The position numbers were made by a program, and so were the translations under genes. From Planctomyces sp. SH-PL14 (GTDB lineage Bacteria > Planctomycetota > Planctomycetia > Planctomycetales > Planctomycetaceae), in assembly GCF_001610835.1 (NCBI RefSeq), contig NZ_CP011270.1, positions 1,426,001-1,490,000 on the forward strand: DNA of 64,000 nucleotides, in the 5' to 3' direction. Below, piece after piece: positions 24,867 to 36,513 of this stretch (position 1 is the stretch's first letter; every line of letters begins with the position of its first letter). Below the pieces are notes generated by a model. That model saw only the letters and a list, made by a program, of their open reading frames with translations, was not told where the DNA came from and did no database searches.

Positions 24867-27800
24867 TCATCGCTTAAGTTGGTTGAGGGTTGTGGAGAGA
24901 TCGTTCATATCCACCGGCTTTACGAGATGATGATCAAAGCCCGCCTCCTGCGAGCGGCGACGATCCTCCTCTTGGCCCCAGCCGGTCAACGCCACGATCA
25001 CCATCCCATGCGACCATGCTTGATCGCGGATGCGGCGGCAGGCTTCGTAACCGTTCAGTTTTGGGAGGCCGATGTCCATGAGGATCATCTCGGGGCGATA
25101 TATTTCGGCGGCTTCGATAGCGGCGGGACCGTCGCCGGCGGTGCGGATTTCGTGACCCATGAGTCTGAGCATCATGCCCAGGCTTTCGGCAGCGTCCCTG
25201 TTATCATCCACGACGAGGATCCGCCGCCTAGACTCCGCGACCATTCCGGCGCTGCCCCCCCGATGCGTTGAACCTTCCGGATTCTCGCTCAGCACCGGAA
25301 TGCGAACCGTGAATTCGCTCCCCGAGCCCGGCCCCTCGCTCTTCACCCCGACCGTGCCGCCATGCATTTCGGTCAGCCGTCGCACGAGCGTCAGCCCGAT
25401 TCCCAGCCCGCCCTGCGCCCGCTCCATGTTTCGGTCGACTTGCGAGAACATCTCAAAGATGCGGGGCTGAGCCTCAGCCGGAATTCCCAGACCGTTGTCC
25501 GATATTCGGACGATGGCATCGGTCCCATTCGTTTCCGCCGTAAGTGTGATCCTGCCGCGGGGCTCGGTGTACTTGGCAGCGTTATTCAAAAGGTTTGAGA
25601 ATACTTGGGCCAGCCGTACTGGGTCAGCGTCGAGGTGCACGGGGACTGGCGTCAGCATCACGGAAAAAGTGTGGCCGGACTGCTCAATCAGCGGGCGGCT
25701 CGTCTCGACGGCGCTGTGGATGACTGCGGCCAGGGACACCCGCTCTTTGCGAAGCTCCAGCTTGTTGCGAGTGATCCGGCTCACGTCGAGGAGATCGTCC
25801 ACAAGGCGGACCATGTGGGTGAGTTGCCGCTCCATCATCGTGCGGGCCTCCTCCACCATCCCGCCGTCCCCTCCGGCCAGCCGCAGCACTTGCAGACCGT
25901 TGCGAATCGGGGCCAGCGGATTACGCAGTTCGTGGGCCAGCATCGCCAGGAACTCGTCTTTTCGACGGTCGGCGTCCCGCAGCTCCCGGTACAGTTGCGT
26001 GTTCTCGATGGCGATGGCCGCGCGGTCGGCCAGATCCTTTGCCACCGCAAGGTCCGTTTCGTCGTAAATGTGGTCGGACTCGGCGACGATGAATGTCAGC
26101 ACGCCGAGCGTCTTGCCCCTTACGGTCAGCGGCACGCCGATATATGACTTCAGCCCGAGCTCCCGCATGATGCGGAGCAATTCGTCGTCCTTGATGGATG
26201 CCACGAGCATATCGTCGGTAATGACAGGGACGATCTCTGCCCGGCTGGTCCGGAGGATGCTCCAGACGCCGCCGGGAGCCGAAGGATCGGGCGAGAATCG
26301 GCCGTGAATCTCGTGAGCCAGTTGCACCTTTGCGGTTTCGACATGGGCCACTGCGACCCGCCGCAAGCTCCCGGTTTCCTCCAGCACATCCACGGCGACC
26401 CAGTCGGCAAAGTGCGGCACTGCCAATGATGCCAGCTTTTGAAGCGTGCTGTCGAAGTCCACCAGCACGGCGAGTGCAGCGCTGGCGTCGGCGAGGAACC
26501 GGGCGGTCTTCTCCGACCGTTTCCGTGGCGTCACATCCAGCCCGATACCGATCATGCGAAGGGGCTGCCCATCATCCCCATAAAACACCTTCCCCGACCC
26601 GGCGATCCAGTGGACCGCACCGTTTTGCCGCAGGTTGCGGAACTCAGTGTAGAACTCGCCGCCATTCTCAAGGGCCTGCCGGATAGCTAACTGAACCGCT
26701 TCCCGGTCGTCAGGATGGACAAGCTGCTGGAAATGCTCGAACGTGCCTCCGAATGTGCCGGGGGCCAGGCCGTGCAGCGGCTCCAGGCTGTCGGACCACT
26801 GCAGCTCTCCGGTGCGGACGTTCCAATCCCACACTCCCATGCGACCGGCTTCCAGTGCCAGCCGAAGCCGCTCCTCGCTCTCTCGCAGCGCTGTCTCAGC
26901 CTCCCTGCGGGCCGTGATGTTGTCATGGACCAGTACCACTTCCTGGATCGCCCCTGAGTCGTCCTTGAGAGGGTAGGCGACGGCGGCGACCCATCGCACT
27001 GGGTCTTCGTGGCGAGTTTGATTCGGAATCGTCTCGTTAGGGTCGTACTTGACGGCCGGGATAAACGATGGCTCACCGGCGAACGCTCTTTGGATGAACG
27101 GCAGCACGCCCTTGGCCTCAAGCTGCCAGTCTTCGAGAACGTTGTAGCCATCGATCTGCTCGAGGGTGACGCCCCACAGTTCTTCCCAGGCCCGGTTCAC
27201 CCGGATCGTGCGTCCATCCGGCGAGAAGACTTGGACGCTAAAAGGGGCCTGTTCCATCAGCCCCCGGAACCTCGCTTCACTTGTGCGGAATGACTCCTCA
27301 AGACGTTTGCGGTCGGTCACATCCTGCACCACTCCGTGCATGCCGACGACCTGATCGGCAGCATCGTAAATCGCCCGCCCCAACACGCCGATCCAAACCT
27401 GCGAGCCGTCCTTCCTGTTCACCCGATACTCGATGTCGTATTGCGCCCGCTCGACGATCACCCGCTCAACTTCCCGCCTCGCCCGCACCCGGTCGTCCTC
27501 GTGGAGCAATCGTTGCATCTCGGCCCAAGTCATGTGCGGGCCGGGCGGGATGCCGAATACTTCTGCTGCTCGATCGGAGAAGGTCACCACGTCGCTGGCG
27601 GCGTCCCAACTCCAGTCCCCTAGGTCGGCAGCGTTCAGAGCGAGATTCAGTCGCTCCGCAGCCGCCTGGGTCCGCTGGTGGAGGCGTGCATTGTCTATGG
27701 CGATGGCTGCATGTCCGGCAATCCCGACCAAGAGGCGCTCGTGTTGAATCGTAAACACACCCGCGTCGGCGTGACCGAAGAACAATCCGCCTAAGACTTC

Positions 27801-29933
27801 GCCCGTGCGGGAGACCACAGGCACAGCGAGATAGCTCTTTACTGGCAAGTGACCTTCCGGCATTCCGTAGTGCGGGGCCGATTTGCCGTAGCGGTCGTCT
27901 TGCGTGACGTCCGAAAGTCGGACGACGCCTTCGCCTCGAAAGGTCGCCGAGAAAATCGCCGTATTTCGGGGCATTGGAAAGCGGTCGAACGCCTCACGAG
28001 GGACGCCTGAAATGGTGTAGAGCGTGTACGCCTCACCCTGCTCACCGACGACGTTGTAGAAGAAAGCTCCGAATTGCGCTCCGCAAAGCTGCGTGCTTTC
28101 GTCGGTGACGATCTGCACCAGCCGCTGTAGATCGAGTTCTTGCGACAGCAGTCTGCCGATCCGCAGCAGCGTCTCGGCGTTAGCCGTCTGTTCCCAAAGT
28201 CCCTCCTCAACCCTACGTCGCTCCAGGAATTGTCCCACGGCTCCAGCCACTGTCCCCATCATTTCCAGAAGACTGGCATCGGCCGGCTCGGTACGACGGG
28301 TGAAGAACTCGATCACCGCCAGAAGCCGGTCCTCAACCATGACGGGACAGGCGAAGGCGCTGTGAAGCCCTTCTTCAGCCGCCGGCGCAATCCTGGGGAA
28401 GTTGGTGTCGGTCGCCACGTCGAGGATCCAAGCGGGCTTTCCTGTCGCCCAGACTCGACCGGGCAGGCCCTCACCCTTACGGAACGTGCGACTGCAACTG
28501 TCCCGCTCGAACTTTGTTACCGGCACGTCCGGATGATGCCAACTCGAACGGCATGCCAGGGCCGAGCCGTTCTCCGTGACGGCCCACAGCAATCCCACGT
28601 CCCAATTAAGGTGTTCGCCCACAGCTTTCAAGACGCCCGCGGACCCTTCTGCCGCCGTCGTCGATGCCGTAAGCGCTTGCGTTACGGCGAGTCGGGCGTT
28701 GCGCTGCCGCTCGCCCCGCTGCCGCTCGCTGATGTCTCGAAGATACGCCGTAAAGAGCGGCGAACCATCGTTCGAGATGTGATTAATCGCCATCTCGACA
28801 GGGAACTCCGTACCGTCCGCTCGCAAGGCCGGAAGTTCCAGCCGCTTACCGACGACCCGCCCCTTGCCAGTGGCGAGGTAACGGGCCATCCCCTGTCGGT
28901 ACTGCTCACGAAGCGAGGGCGGGACGATAAACGCCGCTAGCTCTTGCCCGACGATTTCCTCTCGACGATATCCGAACAACTTTTCCGCAGCAGGATTGAA
29001 CTCGACCACCTGACCCTGGTGGTTCATTGTGATGATGGCATCAAGAGCCGTCTCCAGGACAGCACTCTTGCGGGCCTCGCTCGCCTGCAATTCCCGCTCC
29101 TTCCGTCGCCGCTCTCCGATTTCCCGGAAGACCAGCACACTGCCGAAGATGCGTCCCTCGCTGTCTCGAATTGGAGCAGCGCTGTCGTCAATGGGGTATT
29201 CCGTTCCGTTTCTTGAGATGAGAACGGTGTGGTTCGCGAGTCCGACGATCTTGCCGTCCCGCAGCGCCCGCAGTGCTGGGTTCTCCACAGGCTCACGCGT
29301 ATTCTCGTTGACAATGCGGAATACGTCCTCGAGCGCCGTCCCAGTTGCTTCTTCCGACTTCCACCCCACAAGCTCCTCGGCGACTGTGTTCAAGAACTCG
29401 ACCCGGCCTTGGGCGTCGGTGCTGATGACGGCATCGCCGATGCTTGCCAAGGTGACACGCAGACGCTCTCTTTCCTGCTGCGTCACCTCGCGGGCCGCGG
29501 TTTCTTCAGCCAACCGACGCGCATTCTCCTCAGCTTGCTTACGGGCCGTCAGGTCTCGGGTGATCTTCGAGAAGCCGATGAGCTTTCCTTGCTCGCTCTT
29601 CAGCGTGGTGATCACGACGTTGGCCCAAAACTGAGAGCCATCCTTGCGCAGTCGCCAGCCCTCGTCTTCGAATCGTCCTTCGGCAGTCGCCACCCTGAGT
29701 TCTTGCTCAGGCCAGCCCCTGTCAATCACATCTTGCGGGTAGAACTTCGAGAAATGCTGACCAATGATTTCATCTGCCTTGTACCCTTTGATCCGTTCAG
29801 CCCCCGGATTCCAGGTTGCAACGCGGCCGTTCGGGTCCAGCACGAAAATGGCGTAATCTGTGACGTTTTCGACCAGCAGGCGCAGGAGAGAGCTCTCAGC
29901 ATCCCTGGGATTCTCTAGCTGCGGCTGAGACAT
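24867..29933 (-). CDS. Giant hybrid histidine kinase (PAS/GAF-rich, C-terminal receiver)
   Basis: 1,688 residues, without obvious membrane segments. Domain order read by eye: three PAS (first [20 protein letters not shown]), two GAF ([35 protein letters not shown]), three more PAS, a third GAF ([19 protein letters not shown]), HisKA with phospho-His in [18 protein letters not shown], HATPase_c ([31 protein letters not shown]) and a receiver domain with Asp in [16 protein letters not shown] and Lys in LVKPVDM. It would sense cytoplasmic signals and phosphorylate its own receiver, possibly relaying on. It is divergent from the kinase at 30179 with 245 bp between them; C-terminal halves are similar. 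Confidence 0.93.
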   Translation of the reverse strand: MSQPQLENPRDAESSLLRLLVENVTDYAIFVLDPNGRVATWNPGAERIKGYKADEIIGQHFSKFYPQDVIDRGWPEQELRVATAEGRFEDEGWRLRKDGSQFWANVVITTLKSEQGKLIGFSKITRDLTARKQAEENARRLAEETAAREVTQQERERLRVTLASIGDAVISTDAQGRVEFLNTVAEELVGWKSEEATGTALEDVFRIVNENTREPVENPALRALRDGKIVGLANHTVLISRNGTEYPIDDSAAPIRDSEGRIFGSVLVFREIGERRRKERELQASEARKSAVLETALDAIITMNHQGQVVEFNPAAEKLFGYRREEIVGQELAAFIVPPSLREQYRQGMARYLATGKGRVVGKRLELPALRADGTEFPVEMAINHISNDGSPLFTAYLRDISERQRGERQRNARLAVTQALTASTTAAEGSAGVLKAVGEHLNWDVGLLWAVTENGSALACRSSWHHPDVPVTKFERDSCSRTFRKGEGLPGRVWATGKPAWILDVATDTNFPRIAPAAEEGLHSAFACPVMVEDRLLAVIEFFTRRTEPADASLLEMMGTVAGAVGQFLERRRVEEGLWEQTANAETLLRIGRLLSQELDLQRLVQIVTDESTQLCGAQFGAFFYNVVGEQGEAYTLYTISGVPREAFDRFPMPRNTAIFSATFRGEGVVRLSDVTQDDRYGKSAPHYGMPEGHLPVKSYLAVPVVSRTGEVLGGLFFGHADAGVFTIQHERLLVGIAGHAAIAIDNARLHQRTQAAAERLNLALNAADLGDWSWDAASDVVTFSDRAAEVFGIPPGPHMTWAEMQRLLHEDDRVRARREVERVIVERAQYDIEYRVNRKDGSQVWIGVLGRAIYDAADQVVGMHGVVQDVTDRKRLEESFRTSEARFRGLMEQAPFSVQVFSPDGRTIRVNRAWEELWGVTLEQIDGYNVLEDWQLEAKGVLPFIQRAFAGEPSFIPAVKYDPNETIPNQTRHEDPVRWVAAVAYPLKDDSGAIQEVVLVHDNITARREAETALRESEERLRLALEAGRMGVWDWNVRTGELQWSDSLEPLHGLAPGTFGGTFEHFQQLVHPDDREAVQLAIRQALENGGEFYTEFRNLRQNGAVHWIAGSGKVFYGDDGQPLRMIGIGLDVTPRKRSEKTARFLADASAALAVLVDFDSTLQKLASLAVPHFADWVAVDVLEETGSLRRVAVAHVETAKVQLAHEIHGRFSPDPSAPGGVWSILRTSRAEIVPVITDDMLVASIKDDELLRIMRELGLKSYIGVPLTVRGKTLGVLTFIVAESDHIYDETDLAVAKDLADRAAIAIENTQLYRELRDADRRKDEFLAMLAHELRNPLAPIRNGLQVLRLAGGDGGMVEEARTMMERQLTHMVRLVDDLLDVSRITRNKLELRKERVSLAAVIHSAVETSRPLIEQSGHTFSVMLTPVPVHLDADPVRLAQVFSNLLNNAAKYTEPRGRITLTAETNGTDAIVRISDNGLGIPAEAQPRIFEMFSQVDRNMERAQGGLGIGLTLVRRLTEMHGGTVGVKSEGPGSGSEFTVRIPVLSENPEGSTHRGGSAGMVAESRRRILVVDDNRDAAESLGMMLRLMGHEIRTAGDGPAAIEAAEIYRPEMILMDIGLPKLNGYEACRRIRDQAWSHGMVIVALTGWGQEEDRRRSQEAGFDHHLVKPVDMNDLSTTLNQLKR

Positions 29934-30178
29934 AAGGCGATTCTCGTGTGCTCACTTCCATCGATCTGACTCCAGGCGGCTTTCCTCCTGTGAGCGCAAC
30001 CGCCGATTTTACCCTAATCGCGTTGTTGACAGGAGGGTCACAGCATCGCTCTCAAGCATTGATCCCGGTAAAATCGTCCGTTTGCGACTGACAATCTGCC
30101 CACCACAACTGGCATCCGAGGGAGCGTCCCTTCCCAGAACGCAGCAGGATTGTGCGTAGCTCTTGAAGACGGGGACGG

Positions 30179-33100
30179 ATGGCGATGAGCGATTCTCGTC
30201 AAGTCGGTCAGCAACGTGTAACGGCGGACTTTCTTACCCAGGGGCGGGAGAGCGAGGAACAGTTTCGCCTGTTCATGAGCCGCAGCCCGGCCGCCGCCTA
30301 CATGAAGGACAGAGACGGACGCTATCTGTTCGTGAACCCCGTGATGGAGCGGGCGTTTAACCGCCCGCTGTCCGCATGGGTGGGCAAGACGGACTTCGAC
30401 CTGTTCCCGGTGGCCGAGGCCGAGCAGTATCGGGCGAACGATCAACGCGTTTTGGCCGCCGGTGCGCCCATCGAGGTCGTAGAGGCGGCCACGCAAGAAG
30501 ACGGACCTCACCACTACCTATCCTTCAAATATCCTTTCTTGGGAGGTGACGGGCGTGTCCTCCTGGCAGGCATGTCGCTGGACATCACCAGGCAGAAGCG
30601 GGCCGAGGACGCCCTTCGAGCGAGTGAGGAACGATTTGCCCGATTCATGCAGCACCTACCAGGGCTGGCGTGGGTCAAGGACGCGGACGGGCGTTACGTC
30701 TTCGCCAACGACGCCGCGGTCAAAGCTTTTGGCACACCGCGGGCGGACCTCTACGGGAAGACGGATGCGGAGGTCTTCCCGTTCGAGACCGCAAGCCAGT
30801 TCCGCGAGAACGACCAACAGGCTTTGGCGGGTGTGTCCGGCGTACGGACGATCGAAACGCTGGAGCATGACGACGGGTTGGTCCACCACTCACTTGTCAG
30901 CAAGTTTCCAATTCCCACTACTGCCGGACAACCACTAATGGTGGGCGGGGTAGCCATCGATGTGACCGAGGAGTTGAAGACGCGGGCCGTCTTGGAAGAG
31001 TCGGAAGAGAGGTTTCGGGCTACGTTCGACCAAGCGGCGGTTGGAATCGCCCATGTGGGAACGGACGGCCGCTGGCTGCGGGTCAACAAGAAGCTTTGCG
31101 ACATCGTAGGCTACGCCCCCGACGAGTTGCTCCGACTCACCTTCCAGGACATCACCCACCCTGAGGACGTAGGTGCCGACTTGGCCCAACTCCGCCGCCT
31201 TGTGGCCGGGGAGATCGCGACCTATTCGATGGAGAAGCGTTATTTCCACAAGGATCGCCGGACGGTCTGGATCAACTTGACTGTCGCCCTCGCCCGTACT
31301 CCCGCGGGCGAGCCGAAGTACCTGATCTCGGTGGTGGAGGACATCACAGGGAAGAAGGCAATCGAAGGGGCCCTCCGCGACAGCGAGCGACAGTACCGCA
31401 CCCTGTTCGACAATATGGCCGAGGAGGTCCACTACTGGAAGGTTGAGCGAGACGAACGTGGGCGGATTACAACGTGGCGCCTGGTGGACGCAAACCCACC
31501 CGCCCTCCGGACGTGGGGCAAGTCGCTCGATGCAATCCGGGGTCGGACGACGGATGAGATCTTCGGTCCTGGCAGCACCGAGCACTACCGGGCGGTCGTC
31601 GAAAAGGTCATGGCCGAGGGCATCCCACACGCCTATGAGGACTACTTTCCGGCCCTCGACCGGCACTTCCGGTTCACCACTGTCCCTGTCGGGGACTACT
31701 TCATCACGACCGGGGCTGACATCACGGCCATTCAAAAGGCCCACGAGTCGCTGCGGCGAAGTGAGGACCGCTACCGGACGGTCTTGCAGTCGATTACCGA
31801 CGCCTTCTTCGCCGTGGACCGCGACTGGCGGTTCACTTACGTCAACCGGCAGGCCGAGACTCTGCTTGGCCGGACACCGGGCGAACTCTTAGGGCGCGGC
31901 CTGTGGGATGAGTATCCCGGTTTGGTTGAGAGCGAGTTCGGGCCAGCCTACCGGCGCGTCATGGCTGCGCGAGTCACGGAATCGGTCACTTCCTTCTATC
32001 CGGACCACGACCGGTGGTACGAGGTCCACGTCTACCCCGCCGACGACGGCATCTCGGTCTACTTCCGCGACGTGAGTGGTCGGATGCGGGCCGACGAGGC
32101 GCTGAGGGCTGGGGAGGAACGGTATCGCACTCTGTTCAGTTCGATGGATGAGGGGTACTGCATCATCGAGGTGATCTTCGATCCGCCAGAGAGCGGCTTG
32201 GCCGTCGACTACCGATTCATCGAAGTGAATCCAGCGTTCGAGGCCCAGGCCGGGATGCGTGGCGTTGTCGGGCGGCGCATGTTGGAGTTCGTGCCGACCA
32301 TCGAGAATCACTGGCTCGAAAACTACGGCCGGGTGGCCCTCACCGGCGAGCCGATCCGCTTCGCTAATGAGTATACCGGGCTGAACCGCTGGTTCGAGGT
32401 CTACGCCTTCCGGGTCGGGGCTCCCGGAGCTCACCGCGTGGCCGTCCTGTTTACGGACATCACCTCTCGAAAGCGGGCCCAGCGGGAGCTGGCCGAGGCC
32501 CATGAGTTCCTACACTCCTCTCTCGACGCCCTCTCCAGCCACATTGCCGTGTTGGATGAGAGCGGCGTGATCCTGGCTGTAAACGACGCTTGGCGGCGGT
32601 TCGCCGATGAGAACCGGTATGACGGCCACAACTACGGGGTCGGGGCCAATTACATCGAGGCGTGCGAGCCAAACTCGGTCAAGTGCGTCGATGTTGGTAT
32701 GGTGACGGGCCTCAAGGACGTGTTGGCGGGGCGGGTGCCTTACTTCGAGTTCGAATACCCGTGCCACTCGCCAACCGAGGAGCGGTGGTTCGTCATGCGG
32801 GCGACCCAGTTCAAGTCGCCGGGGCCGGTGCGGGTGGTCGTGGCCCACGAGGACGTGACCCAGCGGAAGAGGGCCGAGGAGGCGCTGAAGGACGCCGACC
32901 GACGGAAGGATGAGTTCCTGGCGACGCTGGCCCACGAACTGCGGAATCCGCTGGCCCCCATCCGCAATGGCCTTGAGGTTATGCGGCTTTCGAACGGTGA
33001 CCGGGAGATGGTCGAGAAGGCCCGCGGAATGATGGAGCGGCAGCTGTCGCAGATGGTGCATCTCGTCGACGACCTGCTGGACCTGAGCCGAGTCAGCCGG

Positions 33101-34003
33101 GGCAAGATTGAGTTGCGGAGAGAACGAATTGACTTGGCGAGGGCCGTGCAACAGGCCGTGGAGACCAGCCGACCGCAGATCGAGACGAATGGCCACCACC
33201 TGACCATCTCGTTGCCACCCGGACCGGTCTATGTGGACGCCGATATCACCCGGCTCGCCCAGGTGTTCTCGAACCTTTTGAACAACGCTGCGAAGTACAC
33301 TGAGCAGGGCGGACGAGTCGAATTGTCCGTACAGCGGCAGGTGGGCGAAGTCGCAGTCTCGGTCCGGGACAACGGTGTGGGTATCCCCGCGAACATGCTC
33401 CCCAGAGTGTTCGAAATGTTTGCGCAGGTGGACCGCAGCCTGGAGCGCAGCCAGGGCGGCCTTGGGATCGGGCTCTCGATTGTCAAAAAGTTGGTCGAAA
33501 TGCACGGCGGCAGCGTCGCTGTCGAGAGCGGCGGCCACGGGGCGGGCAGCGAGTTCACGGTCCGCCTGCCGGTCGTTCTGTCGGTGGCGATGCCGACAGA
33601 CGGCGACGAGGAACACGCTCTTCCGTCGAGTCGCCGCAAGATATTGGTGGTGGACGACAACAAAGACGCTGCGACGAGTTTGGCGATGATGCTCAAGCTC
33701 ATGGGTAATGAGACAAAAACGGCCCACGATGGAGTGGAAGCGTTAGATGTGGCGGCGACGTACCGGCCAGACCTCATCCTCCTGGATATCGGTATGCCTC
33801 GACTGAACGGCTATGAAACGGCCAAGCAAATTCGGCTGCAGGCTTGGGGCAAGTCGATAGTTCTGGTTGCGTTGACGGGTTGGGGCCAGGAGGAAGACCG
33901 ACGCAAGTCGAGTGAGGCAGGATTCGATTCGCACATGGTTAAGCCCGTTGAGCCGGCCGCTTTAGAAAGGCTGCTGGCAAGCATGGCAAACAGAACTGTC
34001 TAG
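30179..34003 (+). CDS. Giant hybrid histidine kinase 2 (seven PAS, C-terminal receiver)
   Basis: 1,274 residues. About seven PAS domains in a row (examples: LFMSRSPAAAYMKDRDGRYL, FMQHLPGLAWVKDADGRYVF, FDQAAVGIAHVGTDGRWLRV, LQSITDAFFAVDRDWRFTY), then HisKA ([19 protein letters not shown]), HATPase_c ([34 protein letters not shown]) and a receiver (VVDDNKDAATSLAMML, Asp in LILLDIGMPRLNGYET, Lys in MVKPVEP). No transmembrane segments are obvious, so the signal is probably cytoplasmic. Kinase and receiver parts are close to those of the 24867 kinase, indicating duplication, while the sensory parts differ. Confidence 0.93.
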   Translation: MAMSDSRQVGQQRVTADFLTQGRESEEQFRLFMSRSPAAAYMKDRDGRYLFVNPVMERAFNRPLSAWVGKTDFDLFPVAEAEQYRANDQRVLAAGAPIEVVEAATQEDGPHHYLSFKYPFLGGDGRVLLAGMSLDITRQKRAEDALRASEERFARFMQHLPGLAWVKDADGRYVFANDAAVKAFGTPRADLYGKTDAEVFPFETASQFRENDQQALAGVSGVRTIETLEHDDGLVHHSLVSKFPIPTTAGQPLMVGGVAIDVTEELKTRAVLEESEERFRATFDQAAVGIAHVGTDGRWLRVNKKLCDIVGYAPDELLRLTFQDITHPEDVGADLAQLRRLVAGEIATYSMEKRYFHKDRRTVWINLTVALARTPAGEPKYLISVVEDITGKKAIEGALRDSERQYRTLFDNMAEEVHYWKVERDERGRITTWRLVDANPPALRTWGKSLDAIRGRTTDEIFGPGSTEHYRAVVEKVMAEGIPHAYEDYFPALDRHFRFTTVPVGDYFITTGADITAIQKAHESLRRSEDRYRTVLQSITDAFFAVDRDWRFTYVNRQAETLLGRTPGELLGRGLWDEYPGLVESEFGPAYRRVMAARVTESVTSFYPDHDRWYEVHVYPADDGISVYFRDVSGRMRADEALRAGEERYRTLFSSMDEGYCIIEVIFDPPESGLAVDYRFIEVNPAFEAQAGMRGVVGRRMLEFVPTIENHWLENYGRVALTGEPIRFANEYTGLNRWFEVYAFRVGAPGAHRVAVLFTDITSRKRAQRELAEAHEFLHSSLDALSSHIAVLDESGVILAVNDAWRRFADENRYDGHNYGVGANYIEACEPNSVKCVDVGMVTGLKDVLAGRVPYFEFEYPCHSPTEERWFVMRATQFKSPGPVRVVVAHEDVTQRKRAEEALKDADRRKDEFLATLAHELRNPLAPIRNGLEVMRLSNGDREMVEKARGMMERQLSQMVHLVDDLLDLSRVSRGKIELRRERIDLARAVQQAVETSRPQIETNGHHLTISLPPGPVYVDADITRLAQVFSNLLNNAAKYTEQGGRVELSVQRQVGEVAVSVRDNGVGIPANMLPRVFEMFAQVDRSLERSQGGLGIGLSIVKKLVEMHGGSVAVESGGHGAGSEFTVRLPVVLSVAMPTDGDEEHALPSSRRKILVVDDNKDAATSLAMMLKLMGNETKTAHDGVEALDVAATYRPDLILLDIGMPRLNGYETAKQIRLQAWGKSIVLVALTGWGQEEDRRKSSEAGFDSHMVKPVEPAALERLLASMANRTV

Positions 34004-34264
34004 CCATTCCTGTCTCTGGGACTCGCCGCTGACCGCTGATGTGACAGTTCGCGGATGGCCAGTGTGGAGCGATCACCATACCGCTCCCAAAACCTTTCAC
34101 CTTGCTTCGATTCGCGAATTGGCAAGGTACTAGCAGGTTACGATGACGGGTGGGAGTCGCAACGATCGCAACCGCGCGATGCTAGGCCGAAGACGAACAG
34201 CCAAGCAGCCCGACTGGTGCGATCGCCGATCATTCCCCACCACTCTTCCTTGGTGGTCGGAGCC

Positions 34265-34510
34265 GCGCTGCGAAGTTCACCGTAGAGCCATCGCCTAGTA
34301 GCGCGGGCGAGGTAAGCCAGGTTTTCGTGTGTCAAAAAGGGCATCCCCCGCGATCGTAATCGCTGACTGGATGGCTCGCACCTGACCAGGACATGTAGCG
34401 CACGAAACGTCCCGGTGAAGAAGGGACGGCAGGCCGGGGCCAACCTACCCACCGTCCCTTCTCTCTCAGCCGTACAAGTGATATCGGCGACTCGACTCAC
34501 GAACGGAAAA
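34265..34510. repeat. Dispersed repeat, copy B
   Basis: Similar to 20302-20545 (shared blocks CGGGCGAGGTAAG, CTGGATGGCTCGCACCTGACCAG versus CTGGATCGCTCGCATCTCACCAG shown in part, and GGGGCCAACCTACCCACC). It lies in the 828-bp gene-poor stretch 34004-34831 between hybrid kinase 2 and the CsrA-like gene. In that stretch I see no gene apart from this repeat. Confidence 0.65.
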
Positions 34511-34831
34511 CGCTTCGAACGAAGACAACGAAAACCCGGGAAAACCTGGGTCGCACTTGCTCCCACCCCAATTTTACTTTCTTCGTGTTGTGGGGGGCGG
34601 ACGCCCGGACGTAGCACTCGTCTGAGCGTCTTCTTTGCAACTGGTGTATCCTGTCCCGGCGGTGACACCCCAGGTCCGGCAGCTTGGAGGAGGGACGTCG
34701 CCGGGACATTTCTTCCGCCCGTTCGCTGGGCCAGGACGTATGCTTGAGACCTTGAGACACGCTGGCCGGACGCGAGCACGGAGTGGCTGCTCCGCGCTCA
34801 AGCGTCCGGCAGCGGTTGCATCGTCAAATAC

Positions 34832-35152
34832 TCAGTTGCTCCCGGTCGGGCCCGGCGGGCTTGTGCGCTTCGATGATGAACGCAACTGCGACAAAGATGC
34901 GCGGACGATATGACCGCCGCTCGTGACGAAACCGATGCGGAGCTTTCCTCGTTCAAACGGGGTCAGGGTCGCCCCAACCCCTGGCGCCACATCGGTCATG
35001 CAACCCTGTCTGATGGTGAATTCGACACCGTGCAAACCAGACTCGTCAACGCGGATCAACGTCGATTCGACCTCGCCAATCGACGCGACCACAAGTGTGA
35101 GGGTCTCGTCAATGACAACGCTTTGTCCCAAAGATCTGGAGAGTACAAACAC
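34832..35152 (-). CDS. Enlarged CsrA-like RNA-binding regulator
   Basis: 106 residues from a GTG at 35152, which gives MFVLSRSLGQSVVID, the typical CsrA start (MLVLSR..GE.I.I). The next strand (LTLVVASIGEVESTLIRVD) fits. Between this and the last CsrA-like strand (KLRIGFVTSGGHIVRASL) there are about 35 extra residues (FTIRQGCMTDVAPGVGATLT) and after it a basic Ser/Thr tail. CsrA dimers bind GGA in mRNA leaders and control translation. The insertion is unusual, and RNA-binding by this version is inferred only from the ends. The frame is open upstream to 35203. Confidence 0.6.
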   Translation of the reverse strand: MFVLSRSLGQSVVIDETLTLVVASIGEVESTLIRVDESGLHGVEFTIRQGCMTDVAPGVGATLTPFERGKLRIGFVTSGGHIVRASLSQLRSSSKRTSPPGPTGSN

Positions 35153-35473
35153 GCCGTGGTTGCCCGAGGACCGAGGAGGACGGTTCCATCGTCCCGCAAT
35201 CATGGCACAGTCTCAAGGCAAATGAAGAGAGGCGGGATCGGCGCGCACTCCGACCCCACCTCGGGCGAATCCGCCGAAACGAATTCGGTTCTTCGGTGAG
35301 CGATCTTTGAGCCGGCGTTCTCAGAGGCCGCTTTCGTCCCCGCCGTGAGAATGACTTTTCGTCCACAGCTTCCAGCGCAATTGGCGGCGAACCGGTCCCG
35401 CGCTGCCCGCAGCACTCTTCCTGCAGCTATCCGACAATTGTCGTGCAAGCTGTCCCACCACACCCCGCCCCTG

Positions 35474-36019
35474 TCAGGAGACGGCTTTCCGCCCTTCCAG
35501 GGTCTCTAGCTCCTTGAGCAGATCTCTCGGGCGGACGGTGGTCAGCAGTTCCTTCATGTCGTCATCTTCCGTCTCGTCGAGTTCCAGCTTCTTGGCGATT
35601 GCGGAGACGAGACAGAGCAGCCGTGTCACTTCGTATTCCGCCAGTAGGTCGATTTGCAGATCGAGGTCGGCCCGCTGCTCCTCTAACTTTGCCTCACGGT
35701 TCTGACTCACAAGGACCATGAGCGTCAGGAAGATGGCTTCCAGCGAAACAACGGTGGTCAACAGCACGAAAGGGAACGGGTCGAAGGCCCCCTCCCCTTC
35801 CCACAAGTTGACGGCGATCCAGATTGCGAACCAAGCACAGTGGAAGTATGCGAACCCCATATTGCCAGCCAGCTCTGTGATTTTCCGGGCAATGCGTTCG
35901 CTGGCCGACTCTCTCCGCTCGATCTTCTTCCGAGCGTGGATGACGTCCTGAATGTTTCGCTGAACTACCGTGTTGCAGCTTTGCGCTGGGGACGTTTGGC
36001 CCCGCTTGTTGTCGATCAT
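35474..36019 (-). CDS. DUF1003 domain-containing membrane protein
   Basis: 181 residues with a GAGGTG ribosome site. The DUF1003 core is clear: ERIARKITELAGNMGFAYFHC, AIWIAVNLW, then DPFPFVLLTTVVSLEAIFL and VLVSQNREAKLEEQRADLD. This gives two membrane segments followed by a coiled coil. The family is widespread and of unknown function, sometimes linked to ion or acid stress. It is divergent from the small gene at 36148, sharing 128 bp. Confidence 0.9.
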   Translation of the reverse strand: MIDNKRGQTSPAQSCNTVVQRNIQDVIHARKKIERRESASERIARKITELAGNMGFAYFHCAWFAIWIAVNLWEGEGAFDPFPFVLLTTVVSLEAIFLTLMVLVSQNREAKLEEQRADLDLQIDLLAEYEVTRLLCLVSAIAKKLELDETEDDDMKELLTTVRPRDLLKELETLEGRKAVS

Positions 36020-36147
36020 GGTGACACCTCGACAGTGCCACCCCGCAGAGGCTGTTCCATTCTGCTGCGGCAGGCGCGCGGGATGCAGATCCTTCGCACA
36101 ACTAGGTTATTTCCTGCCGGAGGGACCCAATAGAACGAGGGGCCAAG

Positions 36148-36438
36148 ATGGTCGCGGCGCGGCCGGAGGACGACATCGTCGTCGCCAAGTCAGAACTCCA
36201 CATGCTGCAACAGATTTGCGGACAAGAGACGCCAATGGCAACGCCGACCGGGATTGTCGACTTCCTTCATCTCGATGCGCTCGTGCAGCAGCGGCTCGTC
36301 GAATCAACGGCCGCCGGCTACGCATGCACGGAACTCGGATATACCGTTGCGGGAATGCAGCCGTCTGAAACCTACACGGCAGCACTGCTCTACCGAGCGG
36401 CTGACATTGCCTCAATCTTGTGGAAGCGTAGGAAGTGA
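36148..36438 (+). CDS. Small hypothetical protein
   Basis: 96 residues after a GAGGGG site. It is mostly helical (EDDIVVAKSELHMLQQIC, DALVQQRLVESTAAGY, TAALLYRAADIASILW) with no recognised family. Its position, opposite the DUF1003 gene, and the ribosome site are the main support. Confidence 0.45.
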   Translation: MVAARPEDDIVVAKSELHMLQQICGQETPMATPTGIVDFLHLDALVQQRLVESTAAGYACTELGYTVAGMQPSETYTAALLYRAADIASILWKRRK

Positions 36439-36513
36439 GATTCCCGCCGCCTTGAATACAAGAAGTACACGCGGCACGCCCGCAATTCGCACGCGGTGCA
36501 CTCGAAGCCGCGA

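Noticed and set aside
32510-33727. 405-codon minus-strand frame
   Set aside because: Antisense to the kinase/receiver part of hybrid kinase 2, which has clear motifs; the minus frame has none.
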